The notes under the pieces: model-generated
Database searches by the model: none
Told to the model about the DNA's origin: nothing
What the model saw: only the letters and a program-made list of their open reading frames with translations
Program-made: the position numbers and the translations under genes
In this document: piece after piece, positions 59,815 through 64,000 of the stretch
How the letters are laid out: every line of letters starts with the position of its first letter
Position numbering within the stretch: position 1 is the stretch's first letter
Source of the DNA: Arthrobacter oryzae
Lineage (GTDB): Bacteria; Actinomycetota; Actinomycetes; Actinomycetales; Micrococcaceae
Direction of reading: 5' to 3'
Assembly: GCF_030718995.1 (NCBI RefSeq)
Contig: NZ_CP132204.1
Span: 2,666,001 to 2,730,000 of the forward strand
DNA: 64,000 bases

Positions 59815-62454
59815 TCACCGGCCCAGCGCCGTCGCCAGGTACGGCGCCGTCCGGCTTTTCCTGGAACGCGCGACGGCGGCCGGCGTCCCGGACGCCACAA
59901 TCTCACCGCCGGCGTCGCCACCGGCCGGGCCGAGGTCGATCACCCAGTCCGCCGCGGCCACCACATCCATCTCGTGTTCCACGACGATGACCGTGTTGCC
60001 GGCGTCCACCAGCCCGTGCAGCTGGGCCATGAGCAGCTGGACGTCCGCAGGGTGCAGGCCGGTGGTGGGCTCGTCCAGCAGGTACAGGGTGTGGCCGCGG
60101 CTGGCGCGCTGAAGCTCCGTGGCCAATTTGATGCGCTGCGCCTCGCCGCCCGAGAGCTCAGTGGCGGGCTGGCCCAGGCGGAGGTAGCCCAGGCCGACGT
60201 CGCGCAGGGTCTGCAGGCTGCGGGCAGCGGCGGGAACACCAGCGAGGAACTCCCCGGCCGCATCCACGGTCATGGCCAGCACCTCGGCCACGTTCCTGCC
60301 GTTGTACGTGACCTCAAGCGTTTCCGGGTTGTAGCGCGACCCCTGGCATTCGGGGCAGGGACCGTAGCTGCCCGGCAGGAACAGGAGCTCCACGGCCACA
60401 AACCCTTCGCCGAGGCACGTCTCGCAACGGCCGCCAGCCACATTGAAGGAGAACCGTCCTGCGCCAAAACCACGGGCACGGGCCTCCTCCGTGGCGGCGA
60501 ACTCTTTGCGCACGGCGTCGAACAGTCCGGTGTAGGTGGCCAGGTTGGACCGCGGCGTACGGCCGATCGGCTTCTGGTCCACGCGCACCAGCCGGTCGAT
60601 CTGTTCCAGCCCGGAGACAGGACCCACAGTTTCAGCAATGTCCAGTGGTTCCAGGGCCCCGGCCCCGGCCTCCGCCTCCGACGTGGCGTCGGACGCCCTG
60701 TCCTCCGCCGGGTGCAGGCGGGCTCCCACCACCTCGGCGAGGACCTGGCTGACCAGCGTCGACTTGCCGGAGCCGGACACGCCCGTAACCGCGGTCAGCA
60801 CGCCGAGCGGGAAGTCGGCATCGAGTTTGCGCAGGTTGTGGCGGGTGATGTCGCGCAGCCCCAGCCAGCCGGCAGCCTCCCGGCCGGCGCCCGCGGCGGA
60901 GGTGCCGCCGGCTGCGGGGGGACCGCCGGTGGCGGGAATCCCGCCGTCGGTCGTCCCGCCGTCGTTCTTCCTGCCAAAGCCGCCTGAAGCGCCCTCGCCG
61001 TCCGGGAACAGGAACGGCCGCGTGACGGATGACTCCACGTCCGCGAGCCCCGCAACCGGTCCGCTGTAGAGGATCTCGCCGCCGCCTTCACCGGCGCGCG
61101 GGCCGACGTCAACGAGCCAGTCCGCACGGCGGACCACGTCCATGTTGTGTTCCACCACGAACACGGAATTCCCGGAAGACTTGAGCGCCTCGAGCACTGC
61201 CTGCAGCGGTTCGGCGTCGGCGGGGTGGAGGCCCGCGGACGGCTCGTCCAGCACATACACCACGCCGAACAGGCCGGAGCGCAGCTGGGTGGCGATCCGC
61301 AGGCGCTGCATTTCGCCGGGGGAGAGCGTGGGCGTGGCCCGGCCCAGGGCAAGGTAGCCGAGCCCGAGTTCCAGCAGGACGGTGATCCGCAGCAGGAGGT
61401 CGCGGGTGATGGCGACCGCCACCTCGTTGGTCTCGCCCGACACGGCGGCGCGGCTGGCCGTTCCGGCGTCCTTCAGTTCGGTGGTGGGCCGGATGATCCC
61501 GGCCAGTTCGGTCATGGGCACGGCGTTGAGCTCGGCGATGGTGTGGCCCGCGAAGGTCACATCCAGGGCCTCGGGCGTCAGGCCGCTTCCGCCGCAGCGG
61601 TCGCAAGGGCCCGTTTCCATGAACCGGAGGACGCGCTGGCGCATGGTGTCGCTCTTGGAATCGGCCAGGGTGTGGAGCACGTAGCTCTTGGCGCTCCAGA
61701 AACGGCCTTTGTATGGTTTGGCCACCCGGTCCCGCTTCGGTGTCACCTCCACCACGGGCTGTTCCTCGGTAAAGAGGATCCAGTCGCGGTGCTTCTTGGG
61801 GAGCTTCCGCCACGGGGTGTTCACGTCGTAGCCCAGGTGGCTCAGGATGTCGCGCAGGTTTTTGCCCTGCCACGCGCCCGGCCAGGCAGCGATGGCTCCG
61901 TCGGCAATGCTCAGTGAGCTGTCCGGCACCAGGGATGATTCGCTGACCGTGTGGGCAATGCCCAGGCCGTGGCAGACGGGGCAGGCGCCGGCTGCGGTGT
62001 TGGGCGAGAAGGCGTCTGAATCCAGCTGCGCCTTGCCGTCCGGATAGGTGCCGGCGCGGGAGAACAGCATGCGCAGCGAGTTGGACAGCGTGGTCACCGT
62101 GCCCACGGTGGAGCGGCTGCTCGGGGTCCCGCGCCGTTGTTGAAGCGCGACGGCGGGAGGCAGCCCGGTGATCATCTCCACCTTGGGATTGTGGCCCTGC
62201 TGGATGAGTCGGCGGGCGTACGGCGCCACAGACTCGAAGTAGCGGCGCTGGGCCTCGGCGTAGATGGTGCCGAAGGCGAGGGACGACTTGCCGGAACCGG
62301 ACACGCCGGTAAACGCGACGATGGCATCCCGTGGAACATCCACGTCCACGGTGCGCAGGTTGTTTTCCCGGGCACCGCGCACCCGAACAAATCCATCCGT
62401 GTGGTGGTCCGGGGTCAGAAAGGGAACATCGGAAGCCTGCTTATTGTGTTGCAT
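59815..62454 (-). CDS. UvrA-like ABC ATPase (UvrA paralog)
   Basis: An 879-residue UvrA-family protein with two ABC modules: Walker A GVSGSGKSSLAFGTIYAEAQ near residue 50 and GVSGSGKSTLVSQVL near 560; signatures LSPGEMQRLRIATQL and LSGGEAQRIKLATEL; zinc-finger Cys sets CPVCHGLG/CDRCGGSG and CETCLGEG/CPECQGSRY. It is shorter than housekeeping UvrA (about 950) and has an Ala/Gly-rich linker (about 495-530, GGIPATGGPPAAGGTSAAG). Such UvrA2-type paralogs are tied to resistance to DNA-binding drugs or are repair accessories; uvrB and uvrC are not in the window. Confidence 0.9.
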   Translation of the reverse strand: MQHNKQASDVPFLTPDHHTDGFVRVRGARENNLRTVDVDVPRDAIVAFTGVSGSGKSSLAFGTIYAEAQRRYFESVAPYARRLIQQGHNPKVEMITGLPPAVALQQRRGTPSSRSTVGTVTTLSNSLRMLFSRAGTYPDGKAQLDSDAFSPNTAAGACPVCHGLGIAHTVSESSLVPDSSLSIADGAIAAWPGAWQGKNLRDILSHLGYDVNTPWRKLPKKHRDWILFTEEQPVVEVTPKRDRVAKPYKGRFWSAKSYVLHTLADSKSDTMRQRVLRFMETGPCDRCGGSGLTPEALDVTFAGHTIAELNAVPMTELAGIIRPTTELKDAGTASRAAVSGETNEVAVAITRDLLLRITVLLELGLGYLALGRATPTLSPGEMQRLRIATQLRSGLFGVVYVLDEPSAGLHPADAEPLQAVLEALKSSGNSVFVVEHNMDVVRRADWLVDVGPRAGEGGGEILYSGPVAGLADVESSVTRPFLFPDGEGASGGFGRKNDGGTTDGGIPATGGPPAAGGTSAAGAGREAAGWLGLRDITRHNLRKLDADFPLGVLTAVTGVSGSGKSTLVSQVLAEVVGARLHPAEDRASDATSEAEAGAGALEPLDIAETVGPVSGLEQIDRLVRVDQKPIGRTPRSNLATYTGLFDAVRKEFAATEEARARGFGAGRFSFNVAGGRCETCLGEGFVAVELLFLPGSYGPCPECQGSRYNPETLEVTYNGRNVAEVLAMTVDAAGEFLAGVPAAARSLQTLRDVGLGYLRLGQPATELSGGEAQRIKLATELQRASRGHTLYLLDEPTTGLHPADVQLLMAQLHGLVDAGNTVIVVEHEMDVVAAADWVIDLGPAGGDAGGEIVASGTPAAVARSRKSRTAPYLATALGR

Positions 62455-62502
62455 TGATTCGACTCTATCGGTGCAGGGGCACAGCGGGCATATCCTTACC
62501 GG

Positions 62503-63669
62503 ATGGAAACTTACGACGACGCGCCCGGACCCGGCGGTGCGTCAGCACTCAGCGATGCCCCTGTTCCCGATGCCAAACAGGCAGTGTCCGAACAGGCAGT
62601 GTCCGAAGAAGCAGCGGCCGAACAAGCAGCGGCCGAACCGGCTCTGTCCGAAGAGGCAGTGTCCGACGAAGCAGCGGCAGAGCCGCCCGTCAAGCTACTG
62701 CCGGTGGCGGAGCTGCACCTCCACATCGAGGGGACCCTGGAGCCGGAGCTGATTTTCGCCCTCGCTGAGCGCAACGGGATCGAGCTGCCGTACGCGGACC
62801 TCGACGAGCTGCGTGCCCGCTACGAGTTCACGGACCTGCAGTCGTTCCTGGACCTGTACTACGCCAACATGGCCGTGCTGCAGACCGAGCAGGACTTCGC
62901 GGACATGACCCGCGCCTATCTGGAGCGTGCGGCGGCCGCCGGAGTGCGGCACGCGGAAATCATGATGGACCCGCAGGCCCACGTATCCCGTGGCGTGCCG
63001 CTGGAAACCTGCGTGAACGGGGTGGCCTCCGTGCTGGCCAACTCCCTGGAAGAGTTCGGTGTGTCCACGCTGCTCATCGCGGCGTTCCTGCGCGACCTGT
63101 CCGAGGAATCGGCCCTCGACGTCCTGGAGCAGCTGCTGGCCATGAACGCGCCCATTGCCGGCATCGGTCTGGACTCGGCCGAGGTGGGCAACCCGCCGGC
63201 CAAATTCGAACGGCTGTTCGCCCGGGCGAAGGAAGCCGGACTGCACCGGATAGCGCACGCCGGCGAGGAGGGCCCGCCGTCGTACATTATCGACGCGCTG
63301 GAACTGCTGGATGTGGAGCGGATCGACCACGGCATCCGGTGCATGGAGGACCCCGACCTGGTGGAGCACCTTGTGGCGGAGCGGGTGCCGCTGACCGTGT
63401 GCCCATTGTCCAATGTGCGGCTCCGTGCGGTGGACACCCTGGCCGAGCACCCGCTGCCGGCCATGCTCGCCGCGGGTCTGAACGTCAGCGTGAACTCAGA
63501 CGATCCCGCGTACTTCGGCGGGTATGTGGACGACAACTTCGTGCAACTGCAAGCCGTCCTGGGCCTCTCCGAGTTCGACCGGGTCCGGCTGGCCTCCAAC
63601 TCCATCCGGTCCTCCTTCGCAGGCGAAGAGCGCAAGACCGAGCTGCTCGCGGAGCTCGGCTACTCCTGA
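62503..63669 (+). CDS. adenosine/adenine deaminase with acidic repeat N-terminus
   Basis: A 388-residue purine deaminase of the amidohydrolase superfamily. After a 62-residue acidic leader come the zinc ligands HLHIEGTLEPE, RHAEIMMDPQAHV, the catalytic HAGEEGPPSYI, RIDHGIRCMEDP and SVNSDDPAYFGGY. The motifs IEGTLEPELIF and HAGEEGPPSYI are closer to adenine deaminases (Aah1 type) than to classical adenosine deaminases, so adenine to hypoxanthine is my preferred reaction. ATG 62503 is 48 bases from the divergent uvrA-like start. Confidence 0.88.
   Translation: METYDDAPGPGGASALSDAPVPDAKQAVSEQAVSEEAAAEQAAAEPALSEEAVSDEAAAEPPVKLLPVAELHLHIEGTLEPELIFALAERNGIELPYADLDELRARYEFTDLQSFLDLYYANMAVLQTEQDFADMTRAYLERAAAAGVRHAEIMMDPQAHVSRGVPLETCVNGVASVLANSLEEFGVSTLLIAAFLRDLSEESALDVLEQLLAMNAPIAGIGLDSAEVGNPPAKFERLFARAKEAGLHRIAHAGEEGPPSYIIDALELLDVERIDHGIRCMEDPDLVEHLVAERVPLTVCPLSNVRLRAVDTLAEHPLPAMLAAGLNVSVNSDDPAYFGGYVDDNFVQLQAVLGLSEFDRVRLASNSIRSSFAGEERKTELLAELGYS
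62581..62685 (+). repeat. seven tandem 15-bp units in the deaminase N-terminus
   Basis: Codons 27-61 form seven pentapeptides of the pattern A-(V/A/L)-(S/A)-(E/D)-(Q/E/P), for example AVSEQ, AVSEE, AAAEQ, AAAEP. The DNA units vary around gcagtgtccgaacag. This is a slippage-prone in-frame array ahead of the catalytic domain. Confidence 0.8.
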
Positions 63670-63814
63670 GCACGGACGGCCGGGCCGAATGCTTGCGGGG
63701 CCCTGTCATACCTGCTAATCCTGAGGAAAGATCGTGTCCGTGGGGACGCTTCTCCAGGGTGACATCAGTTCAAAGCAGCACTGATCAGCAGGTTCCGAGT
63801 CAGGGAGGCGCAGC

Positions 63815-64000
63815 ATGCCGCGCAAGAATCCGCACGTGGAAGAAGCCGACGAAAATAACCTGGAAGTGGGGAAGCCCAAGGACTGGGCCGCCGGCATTCC
63901 CGGCGTCTACCACTCGATGCAGCCGGCCCTGAAACACATGGGCGTGGGGCGTGCCGGCAAGACGCTGCTGGGGCTGAACCAGAAGGACGGCTTCGATTGC
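63815..64000 (+). CDS. FdhF/YdeP-family molybdopterin oxidoreductase (5' part only)
   Basis: The first 62 codons of a gene cut by the right edge. Seen: DWAAGIPGVYHSMQPALKHMGVGRAGKTLLGLNQKDGFDC in pieces; the pattern AGIPGVYHSM, then KTLLGLNQKDGFDC, is typical of the start of YdeP-like formate-dehydrogenase-alpha homologs, in which the Cys-rich CPGCAWP region follows. E. coli YdeP is linked to acid resistance; the catalytic role of the family is unclear. GGGAGG lies 5-10 bases before ATG 63815. Confidence 0.75.
   Translation, partial: MPRKNPHVEEADENNLEVGKPKDWAAGIPGVYHSMQPALKHMGVGRAGKTLLGLNQKDGFDC

Overview
The window is chromosomal DNA of a high-GC Gram-positive actinobacterium, most likely Arthrobacter or Pseudarthrobacter (Micrococcales). 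The evidence is strong G/C bias at third codon positions (which also opens long false antisense frames), GTG/TTG starts, actinobacterial lipoprotein signals, a DUF6318 lipoprotein, a BioB-BsaP pair, a 13E12-type HNH protein, an Rpf/LysM protein, an IdeR/DtxR-like iron box and several probable leaderless promoters. No rRNA, tRNA, CRISPR array, transposase or prophage was seen. Genus assignment is inference.

Layout. 0-2.3 kb: a CtpE-like P-type ATPase (cut by the left edge) behind a PspC gene. 2.5-6.3 kb: a McrB-McrC modification-dependent restriction pair whose McrB has a PUA/EVE-like reader, and a small unknown gene. 6.4-10.1 kb: a TetR regulator with a clear operator, a divergent histidine kinase/response regulator pair, and an Hpt-like protein that has lost its phospho-acceptor histidine. 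10.2-16.8 kb: a beta-mannanase-like protein lacking an export signal, an orphan Vsr endonuclease, an FMN flavoprotein, bioB-bsaP, a DUF6318 lipoprotein/PKD protein pair with mosaic composition, and a GAF regulator. 17-21.2 kb: NTF2-flavin monooxygenase fusion, 2,3-butanediol-type dehydrogenase and an Old Yellow Enzyme, closed by a 23-bp-arm hairpin.

21.2-29.7 kb holds the most interesting catabolic unit: a GntR/FCD regulator and an operon of TIM-barrel isomerase, DhaK-DhaL kinase, RpiB-type isomerase, 3-hydroxyacyl-CoA-dehydrogenase-like enzyme, SDR, a 43-residue membrane protein, an MFS carrier and a TpiA-like (EryH-like) isomerase. Both promoters carry CCTATAGGA. The enzyme set matches four-carbon polyol/tetrulose-phosphate pathways, but the carrier and the extra dehydrogenase suggest an acidic substrate, so the exact pathway may be undescribed.

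29.6-41.9 kb is mostly housekeeping or repair: a Cas4/Dna2-like Fe-S nuclease-helicase fusion, a SOUL protein overlapping a yeast-type cytosine deaminase, a CBS protein, Tex, a gamma-glutamyltransferase and a DUF222/HNH protein. 42-49.5 kb is a second catabolic island: FCD regulator, amidase, amino-acid-type ABC importer, FAH-family enzyme, DUF4862 protein and a divergent bile-acid:Na+-symporter-like carrier, tied together by three copies of TGTCTACAG. 49.6-53.5 kb holds small conserved genes. 53.5-58.9 kb is a siderophore-uptake cassette (ATPase, two permeases, binding protein with an iron box, siderophore-interacting reductase) flanked by two identical 59-bp terminators. The right end has an Rpf/LysM protein with a long leader, a UvrA paralog, an adenine/adenosine deaminase with a repetitive acidic N-terminus, and the start of a YdeP/FdhF-like oxidoreductase.
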